A stretch of 64,000 nt of DNA from Marsupella aquatica. Its lineage: Eukaryota > Marchantiophyta. Each line of letters begins with the position of its first letter. The first letter of the stretch is position 1. Positions 23,141-34,619 of the stretch are shown here, one piece after another. The notes under the pieces are model-generated. The model made no database searches. It was not told the DNA's origin and was given only the letters and a program-made list of their open reading frames with translations. Where the stretch lies: assembly GCA_973895155.1 (NCBI GenBank), contig OZ316892.1, positions 7,316,001-7,380,000 of the forward strand, given 5' to 3'. The translations under genes were made by a program, and so were the position numbers.

Positions 23141-23248
23141 GAGTGCGCCTCAGTCCAGCTGCCACTCGCGCTAGCAACTCTTGGAGATTTCACTGAGTGC
23201 GCTTCAGTCCAACTGCCACTCGCGCTGCAATTCTTCGAGATTTGACGG
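23141..23248. repeat. 54-bp tandem duplication
   Basis: Two units start at 23141 and 23195 (gagtgcgc(c/t)tcagtcca(g/a)ctgccactcgcgct). A second, longer direct repeat of about 125 bp follows at 23248-23465 (units containing tttcatctcagaacaatcga and ttcatctcagaacaatcgaa). Confidence 0.85.
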
Positions 23249-23632
23249 ACACAAGGACTCTCGATTTCGTTTCATCTCAGAACAATCGATGTCTGATCGA
23301 TCGGGGAAAGCATTTGTACATTTGTCTCAAGAAATCTGATCCTCCTACCGATCAGACTCCAATCACATAAGGACTCTTGGTTTCGGTTCATCTCAGAACA
23401 ATCGAAGTCTGATTGGCAAAGGCATTTGTCTATTTGTCTAGATGGATCAGACTCCAATCGAGCAGTATCTTGCACTCCTTCAGGCTCATTGTTGCAATCC
23501 TGAAACCCAAACTTTGGGTTGTTCAAGACAGTAATTGTGGAGTTTCATATCTTTGACATTCAGGGATGTCAAGATGTATCTGCTTTATGAGTTTGACAAA
23601 TCTAATTTACTAATTTTATAAGTCTATGTTAG

Positions 23633-24118
23633 ACTTTGTGGAAAATGGAGAGGATTGAACATAACACGGGCATCTTTGTATATTTCTATCAATGTTATTA
23701 GACATGGTTCTATCATTTTGAATAGTCATTTAAATATATGATTATTATTTTGATCGTGATTAGTGATAAGTCTATATTTGATTTTTTTCCTAAGTTTTTA
23801 CGTACTAGTTAGAAAATTTGTTTCTATGCAATTCTTTTTTAGGAGTTTTAAATATTAGAATAAAATAGATGAAATATATTAATAATAATATAATAAATAA
23901 ATCATATAACTTTTTTATGATAGTTTTCACGTATGCATGTTAGCGAGATTTCAAAAAAACATAGAAAAAATAAATTTTCTTTTAATAATAGTTTAAAATA
24001 TAATAATCATTTATGAGAATGACTATGAAAACTAATAGAACAATGTCCAAAGAACATTGATAGAAATGTACATAGGTGCCTTTAATTACGGTCAATCCTC
24101 TCGGTTCTTCACAAAGTG
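23633..24118. mobile_element. Small inverted-repeat (MITE or fold-back) element
   Basis: The outer 120-130 bp at each side are inverted copies. Shared pieces include actttgtg, gagaggattga and acatttctatcaatgtt (right side read in reverse). The centre is very AT-rich. No protein and no clear target duplication were found, so the superfamily is undetermined. Confidence 0.6.
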
Positions 24119-25500
24119 GAACAAAGACTTGCAAGGATAAGGTTTAAGTGCCCCTGGCTATCATCTACAGGAACATGGGAACATGGGAACATGGAGGGGA
24201 GCAAGTACACATGAACACAAACATTTACTACACAAGAATCTAAGGAAACAAACACGGGCGAGGGAGGCCGCGACGGTGGAGGGGAGGCAAGCTGCTCTTT
24301 TTGTTCTTTGGTTGTTTCATAGGCCACAGCCTTGATCTAAATGTGTTCCCATTTCATTTTTGGTAAGTTGGATCTTTCATAGACTAGAGCCTTGATTTGA
24401 ATATGTTCCGATCTATTTTCTGTAGGCAAGTTCGTTTCAGTGCTCAAGCAGAAATAACTTGCTTCAATTTCAATCCATTAATTTTGAGTAAGTTTGATAG
24501 GAAGCATTACCTGTTCAGCTAGCTTGATGTACGTACTACCATACTGTTGTCGTTGGACAGATTCAAAAAGATTGTCTGACAAAATTGCTTGCACTTGAGC
24601 ATAATTAGATCCTGCACGATCACGTATCTGCAATTGACTTCCCAGACAGACCAAGTGGTTTCTCGTGAAAGGCGAACAATTACTAATCGGTCGATTATGC
24701 ATCTAGGAATATAGATTTTTCGCAGAGTGACTGAAACAAATTAATGCGTACTGAATTTACTGTTACAACGGAAAATGGCGAATGAATTTGGAATTTTTCT
24801 CGGAGATTTGAGAATGGGGATTGCAGATGCGTCGAAGTCCAAGTCTATCTCACTTGACGTTATAGTTGCATTTTCTTCTAACGGTAACCTGTTGATTTCG
24901 TGACGACCTACTAGATTCATGTACCGTCTGCATAGTTTCTGTATAAAGCTCCAGCCTAGGGACCGCCTCAGGCCACTAGTTCTTAAACATCTCACAAGAT
25001 TGATGGCTATTACTATTGCTCATATATAGCCGATTTGCTTATTTAACTTTGCCTAGAAGCATAAAGTCCAGCTGGTCTGTCTCACACCTATTGCGACTGC
25101 GTAGTATCGCCGAACATTCCCAATCCCCTGAGATTATGTCTGCCTCACGCATCCAATAGAATTCTTTAGATTACTGCAACGACGACTGCTGTCTTTCTCC
25201 TGATGCTTCAACGTGTACTTCTGCATTGCATGACTCTTAGCCGGCCTCAGCCTTTATAATTATAACTTCTCGTCTTCCAAGTGCTGCATGCTTTGCCTGG
25301 CTAAATGGAAAAATTGGAAACAAAGCACCGAACCTTTGCAGAATCGTCCCCAGAGCAATTGCACACACACATGCCAAGGTTGGGTCGTCAAGAGTCTTGG
25401 CCCCGCGAGACCGTCCGCCGGTACATTACTGTTCAACGGAGACATTTAGTAGCCTGTGCTTTTGCTCACAGGAGAGTAGTGAACGACGCGGATGAAGTTA
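24119..25500. other. Unassigned intergenic DNA
   Basis: Minus-strand frames at 24478-24702 and 24741-24995 have somewhat protein-like composition but no known motif and no clear splice sites joining them. Left unassigned. Confidence 0.35.
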
Positions 25501-25504
25501 TATC

Positions 25505-25940
25505 ACACAGCCAAAACTTAAAAGGCGCACATCCTGGAATACGATCCCACAGGTAGCTAGGCGACACGATAAAGCGGAGGCAACGAGGAAATCCCAAAGA
25601 GCCAAAAAAACGGAGAGTTCCTGACCAAAGTCCCAGTGACAATCAGACTCTGAAAGCCTACCTACACGTACTCTCAAAAAGTAAAAGGCGCACATCCTGG
25701 AGACACGATCCCACAATCATACAGGTATGCTACACGATAACGGAGAGGCAACAAGAAAAATCCCTAACAGCCAACAATCAGAATCCCATACTTAGAACCA
25801 AAAACGTCGGAATCCCAAAGGGCCCAAATTCGGAATCCCAACGAGCCCAAAATCGGAATCCCAAAGTACCAAAAAAAATCGGGGAGTCGCTGACCAAAGT
25901 CCCAGTGACAATCAGAAACTAAAAGCCTACTAATTGGCAA
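25505..25940. repeat. Imperfect direct repeats of about 180 bp
   Basis: The segments 'aaaaggcgcacatcctgga' (25520 and 25684) and 'tgaccaaagtcccagtgaca' (25622 and 25890) recur in the same order. Short units cggaatcccaa are interspersed at 25808-25865. Confidence 0.7.
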
Positions 25941-26392
25941 ATTGAAAAGCCTGGTATGAAATTCAATTACAGAAGCGTTTGAACTGAAAAGCCTGGTAAT
26001 ATGAAACGCCAATTACAGGAGCGTTTGAAACTGCAAGCTTGTTGCTGTGAAAGAGCTCCACTACAGCAATTAGTGTTAGTCACATAACTCTTTAAACTTT
26101 ATATCTCACATATAAGAATGCAACTCACATGATCACATTATTTCAGGTGTCACACTGAGTAATTAGAGTTCACAAGAAGTCACACTTTTGGTAAGTGTTT
26201 GCCTTGAATAGTGCAGTCTGAATAATTGAAGTTTTTGCCTTGAATAGTGCTCAAAGACAATCAAGGCATAAAACTGAGACACTCAAGAGGACTCTCAATA
26301 CAAAGTAAAGTGCGTGACTTTAATAACATTATACTGAAGTAGTGTGATTCTGGTTGAAAAAAATGTGCACACAATTTAGTGTTATTCACACT

Positions 26393-26535
26393 AATTTTGG
26401 TGTCACATTATTTAGGGTGGACAGTGTTCTGTAGTACGTTATAATTTTGGTGTCACATGCACTATTTAGGGTGGACATTGTACTCACTGTAGTTATAATT
26501 TTGGTGTCACACTATTTGGGTTGGACAGTGTACTT
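26393..26535. repeat. 50-54-bp tandem repeat, three units
   Basis: Units start near 26394, 26444 and 26498, each attttggtgtcaca followed by atttagggtggaca or a close variant. Confidence 0.8.
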
Positions 26536-26539
26536 TAGT

Positions 26540-28428
26540 GACAATGCAAATAATGAACTACTCTATCATGCCTGACTACAAACTTCCACTTAAACCGGTG
26601 CCCAGGACTGCATAAAGCAAGTAATCTAAGTCTATGCTCCTAAGAGCGTCGTCCCAGCTTCCCATGCAATAGAATAGATTGGGTTTACGGGCATTGAGAT
26701 GACATCTTGCTACATGAAGTTTACCTTCATTCTTCAATATCATTGTAAGGGTTGAAGCTTCTACACTTTTCATTGTCAATCCGTCTAACTTTGCAAGTGA
26801 AAACAATTGGCAGATTCAGGCACAACGCAATCAGCCCAAACTGAGGGCAAGCTTCCGATTTTTCTTATGGCAGCAATGCTGTCAATGCCAATCCAATATG
26901 TCCATCTGTGTGATAGACACTGATTTTCAAATCACAAGCTGATTTTCAGATCACAGGAGGATCAAATTTTTACTACAACACACGTACGTATATAATTCAG
27001 GTCAGGTACAGTGTTTGGCAAGCACTAACGGCTCATCCTAACTTAGATGTTACGTTTTTCATAGATCCATGCTCAGCATATTTATCAGCCTCAATTCCAT
27101 ACGTGCGTAAACCCGTCTGCAAATATAGAGTCACAATCAAAGTAGCAACTGCTTGCATTATCATGTCCTAAGGATCCACCCCAATTTCTTTTGTGAGTTA
27201 CAGCACGTACCCAAGCTAGAAGCTAGAATATCAGATCACCGTTGTACCGATCAATATACTGTTTCGGTATTGACTACGACGAACGACATTTAAATACAAT
27301 TTCCAGATGCGGACATTGGGTCTAGATGACTAAAGTTGATGGATGCACCCCTGTACATTGTGTCGAGACTGTACCGCAATTCAAAGCAGACACTCAGTTG
27401 ATTCTTTGACCGAACTAATTCAGTTATAAAAAAAATTATTCCCTTGGAAAGGTCTTTCAGCTGCTGTCAGGATATCTAGAGCATACTTTAACTCCATGCA
27501 TATACGCAAGAGAAACCATGTAAAGAGAATAATATGCACGAGAAGAACAACAGAAGTCTCACTGAACAGAAAGTAAAAGGATAACTGCCTGTACATATCG
27601 CTGCAGAAGAACCTCAATCATCCGTATGCTGGCCCAGAGGAAGCATCCGCAATTACAAGTGCATAGACCAAATCATGGAAGGAAGTCTAAAAGCACTTTT
27701 GAGAGATTCTAGAATACTCGCCGTCAGACGAAGCTTAGACTATTCTCTCGCCTATAATTTCCTGAATATGATGTTTCTGAACGTTCTTGGATTTACTCTT
27801 TGAAGCATTGGGCGGAGTATTCTAACACAAAAAGGCTCACGTTTCACGGCATTGTCAAGTACTTACAGCAGAGCCGTCGCAAAAGTTCATCACTAAATAT
27901 CTGGTCAGAAGGTCAACAATCATAACTATCTAAGTGTTTTGACGTTTGAATAGAAGCTGCGCCTTCATTGTCTCCAGAGTGGGCCAAGCAACTGTATTTT
28001 AGGTATGAACACACGTACAAACTCATGACCACGACATGTCAAATCATTGAATCCATGTGCTAAAGTAGGCTCCTTGCTGTTAGTCACGCAAACCTAACCC
28101 GTCCACGCTTAAAAAGAATCGGGAAGACTTTACTAAATTTATTCGCTGCCTAGATGTACAAACAGTACTTATTCTTGACGCATGTAAGCAGAATTTAAGC
28201 TGAATGGAGTCGGATTCGCTATCCGCTCATACGGAATGCTGAAAAGCCTAGCTTCCATGTACATGCACTTTATTCATTCCCTGCCTGTGCTGCTTCCTAA
28301 ATAAACTGGAGCTGAAAAGCCTAGCTTCCATGTACATGCACTTTATTCATTCCATGCCTTCCAGTGCTGCTAGTGCTGCTTCCTACATGAACTGGAGCAG
28401 CTGTCCAAATCGATCGTCCATCGATCAG
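26540..28428. other. Unassigned intergenic DNA downstream of the Yippee gene
   Basis: No supported gene. A direct repeat of about 70 bp, containing gaaaagcctagcttccatgt, occurs at 28240 and 28312, close to the 3' end of the Yippee gene. Confidence 0.4.
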
Positions 28429-28818
28429 CTAGGCTTCACCTTCGCTGTCAATTGGAGGTGCCACATCGGTCAAGTTCTCAATCCGTGACCAATCGCCAAA
28501 ATCGATTTTGGTCCTTTCGATGACGAACAAACCTTCCTTGTACTTCTGATTCTCCTCGTGGGCCACCAAGTATTTCCAACCAAGAACACGGTTGCAGGCA
28601 TTGCAAGTAACATCGGCAACAGTATGAAGCCCCGTGATCATCACTTTGTCCTCCGATCTACCGAGATACACGTTCGCCACATCCCCGAACAGGTAGGCGT
28701 TGCCATGGCGGCCCTGAAAGCCCTTGCTGACCAAATTTGACAAATTAGCCAAGTGTGTGTGGCAAAACTTACAACTGTAAATGCGACCCTCGAGGGTTCT
28801 CAAAAACAATCGTCCCAT
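28429..28818 (-). CDS. Yippee-like zinc-binding protein
   Basis: 129 residues in one exon. The four zinc ligands are Cys16, Cys19, Cys72 and Cys75, exactly the Yippee spacing C-X2-C-X52-C-X2-C. Other family marks are GR(H)G(N)AYLF (36-44), the HTVADV stretch before the second pair and GWKY (80-83). Yippee proteins are small, highly conserved eukaryotic proteins with a beta-tent fold like cereblon. Their function in plants is poorly known. The acidic tail (120-129) lies outside the fold. The ATG at 28818 is the usual family start (MGRLFL). The assignment is firm; the biochemical role is not. Confidence 0.96.
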   Translation of the reverse strand: MGRLFLRTLEGRIYSCKFCHTHLANLSNLVSKGFQGRHGNAYLFGDVANVYLGRSEDKVMITGLHTVADVTCNACNRVLGWKYLVAHEENQKYKEGLFVIERTKIDFGDWSRIENLTDVAPPIDSEGEA

Positions 28819-28977
28819 CTTCTCAGTCTGAACGATCTGCCACTGATTAGCTTACGAATCTGTCTCTCTTGACTGTCTGTCTACCAAGTACACAGCAACG
28901 ACAAAAGAGCGTCAAGAGGAGAGGAGAGCCCATTCTAGAAACAAGAGAAGAATGACACTGGTGGAGGATCTCCTTCT

Positions 28978-28984
28978 TAAATAG
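28978..28984 (-). promoter_or_regulatory. Possible TATA box of the Yippee gene
   Basis: TATTTAA on the minus strand about 160 bp upstream of the ATG. It is the only TATA-like sequence close to the gene. Confidence 0.35.
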
Positions 28985-29047
28985 AATTGGAAACGATCAC
29001 TCGTGCTTGTCAATTCCTGCATTAGTTCCTTGTTGCTTTGCATGTAC

Positions 29048-29206
29048 TCAAGGTTGGAAGTTTGGGTGCCTCCTCATTCTCTTCGTGAGCTTATCTGGCC
29101 TCAAGGTTGGAAGTTTGGGTGCCTCCTCATTCGCTTCGTGAGCTTATCTGGCCTCAAGGTTGGAAGTTTGGGTGTCTCCTCATTCTCTAAGTGAGCTTAT
29201 GTGGCC
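29048..29206. repeat. 53-bp tandem repeat, three units
   Basis: Units start at 29048, 29101 and 29154 (tcaaggttggaagtttgggt...). They are nearly identical and lie just upstream of the Yippee promoter region. Confidence 0.95.
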
Positions 29207-32183
29207 TTCCATTATCCCCATTGTTGCTGGTTATTTGCACATATCTAAGTGACGACGATTGATCTCCAGCCTGTCCTACTTGAGTGGCGAAGAGTGACTT
29301 AGCGATCGGTGACTTACTGGAGACATATTTTTCTACCTAGTTATTGAGTGCTCTACTAGCTAGTTTGAATAGTTTGAATAAAGCTCATAAATATAGTTGG
29401 TTCATTCTATCTAACCAACAAGTATTTTTGCCTTCAATTTTAATGTTCTCATTATCACATCATAAAAATATATTTAATTATCCACTACACAATTATACTT
29501 GAAACTATATTGCACCCAGTTCAGGAATCAATCGACCCAACAAAAAGCTTATGCCAAGTCTTGGCAACAAGCTTATGGGATGTAAAAGCTTATTATTACA
29601 AAACCCTGATAGACAGATGAAATAATGAAATATAAGGAATACAATATTAAACATAACATCTTTTTTATCCAAATTTTAAAAAAACTATGTGAAATTTCCT
29701 AAAAACTGATTTTGATGTAGAGAACACTTTTTAAAATGTGTTGTTTTTTAATACATCAAAACATTAAGTTGATTATTTATGATTTGAATTCTAATTTTAA
29801 ACTCCAATTAAATAATATGAATGACATCTTGGGTACACTATGTGGTGCAAATCATTTAAATTCAAGATGAGGGTCTTTTCACCACCACTAAGTCTAGACT
29901 AGTAAGACCTTTTGATCCTCACAACCTCAAATGTAGCCAAGGCATTAATAGTCCTCGTGAGAATTAAATCAATGTTCGGGATGGAAAGAATTATATAGGT
30001 GTCCCAAATCTCATGAACTACCTAAGCTCAGGGATATTGTGATCTTGGATTGTGATTCTCTCAATCTAAGTAATCAGAATGATGTCAAGGGTGCAAGTTG
30101 GACTTTTGGGTTACTTTGTGTAATTAAGGAGAGATGCCTGTCAACCTGTGTGGTGAAATCAAACAATATTCTATGTTTATACACTATATTAGTATATAAA
30201 ACAGAAGTCTTACAATTATAGCTGAACTTGAAGCGCTTGCCAAGTCTACATAATTATGAAATTCAAACACCAAAGTTTTCCACAAATGTGATATGTCCTT
30301 AAACATACTTAGTCATGTGTGGCTTGCTCTTACAAAATGGAGTTTCCGCAGCATACTCCAATTTTCAGGAAGCTAATTAAAGATAGGATGAATGCTGTTA
30401 TGGTTAGAAGTCCAGATCTAGTGAAGTGATAGGAGAGTGCAACTCTGCTTTCTAATATTAATAGTGATGGTTATCAATGGCTAGCTCATATGTCAGCTAG
30501 ATCTGTGGACGCCTAACTCTATAGACATGTTTGCTACTCCAGTATATATGGGTGCTTATGTTTGCTACTCCAGTATGGGTGCTCAATGAAATTCGGGTGG
30601 CTAAATGAGGAATAACCCTGCTCTACACATGCTTCTGTAGTTGTAAGTTATATACTAGACAGTCCATGGCAATTGAAGACTGAGACCTGGAAAACAAAAG
30701 TTATATAATAATGGATCGTGCTGAAATAGTAGATATTACTTCAATCAAACTACTATCCAAGCTTCTGATTTCAAGGTTCCTAAAATCCAAGAAATATTTG
30801 AGATGTTTGCACTATTGTTTATTCTGAAACTCAAGCGATTGTATGATTGTCAAGCTCTGACTGTACAACGATTCTCAATCAGCATTGGTGTGACAAAGAA
30901 GCTGGGGTTCATGTTGCATTATGATAGTGATTTCCTAGCCTAAGCTGCAGGACAAAACTCTCTCCCGTTAGTAAATTAACCTCAAAACAAAAAAAGCCAA
31001 GGATTTGGAAATTTGTGAGATTAAATGGTACCTGGTCAATCTGTAATTGAGAATGCGACATAACTAGAGTCAGTTTGGAACCCTAATGAACTTGTCAGGT
31101 TCAAGAGTGCCATTCGTGCTCACTCCCAGACCAAATTTGGGTTTTCTGATGTACTTACAGCAAATCTATTCTTTGTCTTTCCTAACCTTTAAAATATAGA
31201 CAGTTAACTTTTTCTTTACTATTGCAGGGATTCATCCACTTTTAGAACTGTCCATGCAAGAGTACTGTCACATTACAATCTCAATGCCTTGGCATCGACT
31301 CTTTGTTAAAAACTGGAGTTGTCCCCTAGTTTCAAACCCTTTACCTTGCCACACCCCCACAATCCATTCAACCATTGTGCAAAGCACTATTACTAGCTAA
31401 GCACTGCTATGGACTACTGTTCTGATCCCTAAGATTATTTAATTTAATTCAAATTGGACTGTGAGCCCTGTCTAGTCCGTACAGTGCACAAAACAACTAC
31501 AGTACTTATAATTGTAATAAATATGCACTGTATGTACCGAGACTATACCTCAATAGGCTACAATCACTCCTCTCTTAGTTAAAATAAATAGTATTATTAT
31601 GTGGCTGTTTTGGTGGCACCGCCTTCCTCCTCCCCCGCTTCCTCCCCCCTCTTTGTTTAAAGTGGAAAATTCCATTTGAATGAATGCAAAACCACAATTG
31701 TCTATTAAATGCTGGCGGGAATGCTGGTAGGCTGGGAGAAAACGGCCCAATAATTGAATTTGGGTACTGTGGCAACCCCCAATTAAAGCCAAATACACAC
31801 AAATGAAAGAGGTTCTAGACATTGGGAGAGTACTTTCTCTGCTTGGGAATAGAAAGGAAGGAAAAGGAGAACAGACAAAAACTGAATGAGGCACCAGGAT
31901 TTCTGACATGCAGTTGCACCATTTCATTGATTTTCTCCCCAAGCCTGAATGTGCATGTTTAAAGTCTTCATAAACACACCCGTTTGTTTTGAGGAGATCC
32001 CTGGAAAAGTGGTTCAGCCCAGGAATCGTACACAATTTATCTAAACACAATTACAACAAAAACAACAAAGAATGGGCCGAAGCATGAGTAAAAACAAAAA
32101 TTGTCATGTTGAATTTTGATAACATAAAAGAAATCATTTCAACAAAATAGAATAGATTGATTACATGAGAATCAATATTCATA
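29207..32183. other. AT-rich intergenic DNA
   Basis: About 3 kb without a supported gene. The largest frame (31550-32050, minus, 166 codons) has no recognisable domain, biased composition and no conserved start context, so I treat it as chance. Confidence 0.45.
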
Positions 32184-32345
32184 ATTGAATATATCAGTGT
32201 TTAAACTAGAAAATAACCATGTAATCAATCTTCACACATTGAAAGTATCAGTGATTAAACTAGAAAATAATCATGTAATCAATCTTCACACGTTGAACAT
32301 ATCAGTGTTTAAACTAGGAAATAACGTAATGTAATCAATCTTGAT
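32184..32345. repeat. 54-bp tandem repeat, three units
   Basis: Units start at 32184, 32238 and 32292, each with tatcagtg(t/a)ttaaacta and gtaatcaatctt. A shorter related stretch of about 30 bp follows to 32420. Confidence 0.9.
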
Positions 32346-33019
32346 ACTATCATTGAATATATCACTTCAGTTGATAATTATATCACTATCTGATACTTAT
32401 ATCACTATCTTGATACTATCATTGGATATATTTCTTCAGTTGGCATATTTGCAGAATTAGTCTTTAGGGGAGTATAACCATGTTGTATCATCAAGTTCAT
32501 TATATGCAAATTGTGCAAGTTAAAGTCTGACTTTGGTTTTTCTTGAGTTTGGGTTTTGGGTTCAAATTTTGCTTTGAATGTGGATATGTGAGGACAAAGC
32601 TTAAATGGAGGATTCTGAATGAAGACAGTGGAGTTTAAAGTTAATTAGTACATGATCAACTTCATTGAAGACAATAAGAAATTATTCATGATAATAGTCC
32701 ATTCAAAACTTTCCCTTGTTATCTCTATGTCTATGCAATCCATGTTACAGGCCATATAGTTCATGCAAAATATTTGTCTATCTGCAATAAATAGCTGAAG
32801 CCAGGGTTTTCTTACTAACATCAAGTTGGTATTCTTCTGTCCTTGATAATTGAAAAGTTTTTCCCCTTCTTTTGTTAGTCCATGAGAATTGCAAAGCTCG
32901 TCTGTACCCTTGTTACTCCTCTTCTCCCAACTTTGCTTTGCTTTTCCCTTGTTACTCCTCTCTCCCAACTTTGCTTTGCTTGGGAACTGAGAGGAATGCA
33001 AAGGACAAGATACAAAATG

Positions 33020-33400
33020 TGAATGCGGCAAGGGGACTACCAAAGAGGTCACCCATCCCAGTACCACTTCAGCCCAGAGGGACCCAATTGCAGTTCACAT
33101 GGGATCCTGCTCCGATCATATCACATCCATGGTTGGAGATCCAGGGCTATATATTCAAGAACCTACATTATAGCTTCGAATTTATACCACAAGTTATTAT
33201 CTTAAACCACAAGAGCACCTATAAAGGGTTAAGGTGGCTCTCTCATTAAACACCGCACCAGTGACAGTTTCAGTAAGAATGGGCTTCAGCTCCACTATTG
33301 TGGTGAGCATACTGTTCACCACTAGACAAGAATGAAAAGTAGAAGGCAACGGATGGGGCTTTTATATTGGCAGGTGTGGATTAAGCATGGTGCTTAGCTC
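33020..33400 (-). mobile_element. 5S rRNA-derived repeat (Cassandra-like terminal repeat or SINE)
   Basis: Read on the minus strand, 33130-33020 resembles 5S rRNA over most of its length. GGATCCCAT and GAACT are kept, and the box C of the internal promoter, GGATGGGTGACCTC, is perfect (about 33040-33058). Many other positions differ, so it is not a working 5S gene. The adjoining 33195-33400 is shared with a second copy at 16940-17160. Cassandra retrotransposons of vascular plants carry a 5S segment in their terminal repeats, and 5S-derived SINEs are also known. Only one terminal repeat is seen here, so the class remains open. Confidence 0.65.
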
Positions 33401-33840
33401 TTGAATGATGAATTCTGATTCTGATCAAATTAATCGCAGGAAATAGTTCTGAACATCACTCTCGTTCTCCACCAGCTCAACAGCAGAATGCCAAACAATC
33501 CAACAAAGACTTTTCACAGGGAATGGTTCTCTCTGATTCTCATCACTCTGATTCTCCAGCTCCCTAGCAGAATGAAAAACAATCTTCCCTTGCTTGCAGC
33601 CATACGGTATACTATCTCAAGTGGCCGTTAATCATCACCTACTGTTCGTCATCAATCCGAGAGAATTATACTAGTAGCATGTCTTTTGACTGTCAGTCTT
33701 GATTTGGGTCGACGAGTTGCAGCTAACTCTACATCACCATCCTCCTCTGCTCAACCTCGACCACCACCAACTTACTGGCCCAAGAATCTCCATCCGAGGG
33801 CTATGCATAATTGCCCCCACAATGAAACCCGCCGTCTCAA

Positions 33841-34536
33841 TTATGTTTCGGCCCCGGAAGAGCGTGCAGAGTACTGATTTGCCAGATTTTGAATCTCTGT
33901 GTTGGAAAGCACCTGCTTGTCAGATCCATACTTGGCCACCTCCAGCATACCTTTCCCCAAATCAGCCGCATTGATGATATTGCTGGGAAGGAACTTATAG
34001 GCCGGCACTGCAAGAAGGTCCGCGAGCTTCGTTCCAATTGAGTTCTTGATGCGCACATCTGGATGAATATAGCCGGGCCGAAAGCTTATGGAGGCCGGAT
34101 ACCCGAGCTTCGCCAAAGTATTCTCCGTCTTTCCTTTCACGCGAGCAAAGGTTATTAAGCTCTTCTCGGATGAATCGGCTCCGCGCCCACTGAGGAACAA
34201 AAACTTGAAGGATTCGTTTGGATTGGCAGCTCCGAATGCCTTTGCCGCGGTGATGGCGAAATCATACGTGATCACGTCGTACTGCTCCTTGGTCACCTGT
34301 CTCTGAGAGATTCCAAGGCACCACAAGGCGGCTTGATGGTCGCCCAGCTGGGAGGCGATGTCCTCATAATTGTTGAAGTCTTTGTGGATGATTACTCGCA
34401 GCTTCTCATGCTCTGTGTCTAATGGTCGGCGCGTGAGGACGGTGATCCGACCCACTTCTGGATCGGCAATGGCTTGGCGTAAGGCTCCTGACCCTGCAGT
34501 CCCTGTGGCCCCTGTTAAAATTATGTTGATAGGCAT
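33841..34536 (-). CDS. TIP30-like atypical short-chain dehydrogenase (NAD(P)-binding)
   Basis: 231 residues, single exon. The N-terminus ILTGATGTAGSGAL has the Rossmann dinucleotide loop GxxGxxG (9-15). LTRRP (35-39) follows strand 2, as in NADP-preferring members. FLFLSGRGAD (113-121) and FRPGYIHP (152-159) are motifs of the TIP30/HTATIP2 group. The active-site YxxxK appears as F130-x3-K134 (FARVKGKTE): the tyrosine is replaced by phenylalanine, so it may bind cofactor without ordinary dehydrogenase chemistry. The protein is predicted cytosolic, with no signal peptide. Closest relatives cannot be named without a search; similar proteins are common in fungi and bacteria as well as plants. The start at 34536 lies directly before the Rossmann motif. 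Confidence 0.88.
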   Translation of the reverse strand: MPINIILTGATGTAGSGALRQAIADPEVGRITVLTRRPLDTEHEKLRVIIHKDFNNYEDIASQLGDHQAALWCLGISQRQVTKEQYDVITYDFAITAAKAFGAANPNESFKFLFLSGRGADSSEKSLITFARVKGKTENTLAKLGYPASISFRPGYIHPDVRIKNSIGTKLADLLAVPAYKFLPSNIINAADLGKGMLEVAKYGSDKQVLSNTEIQNLANQYSARSSGAET

Positions 34537-34590
34537 CGTGCCGGAATCGTTTGCAGAGTATCGTTTGCAGAGTATCTTCTCTGCTGCTCT

Positions 34591-34598
34591 TTTTTATA
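34591..34598 (-). promoter_or_regulatory. TATA box of the TIP30-like gene
   Basis: TATAAAAA on the minus strand, about 55 bp before the ATG, implying a short leader. A 14-bp direct repeat, tcgtttgcagagta (about 34548 and 34561), lies within that leader. Confidence 0.6.
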
Positions 34599-34619
34599 CT
34601 CTCGAGCGAGACTAGGTGA

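Noticed and set aside
29048-29206. Short regular repeats resembling a CRISPR array
   Set aside because: Head-to-tail tandem units without distinct spacers, in a plant genome.
31550-32050. 166-codon minus-strand frame
   Set aside because: No domain, mixed low-complexity pieces and no promoter or splice signals nearby.
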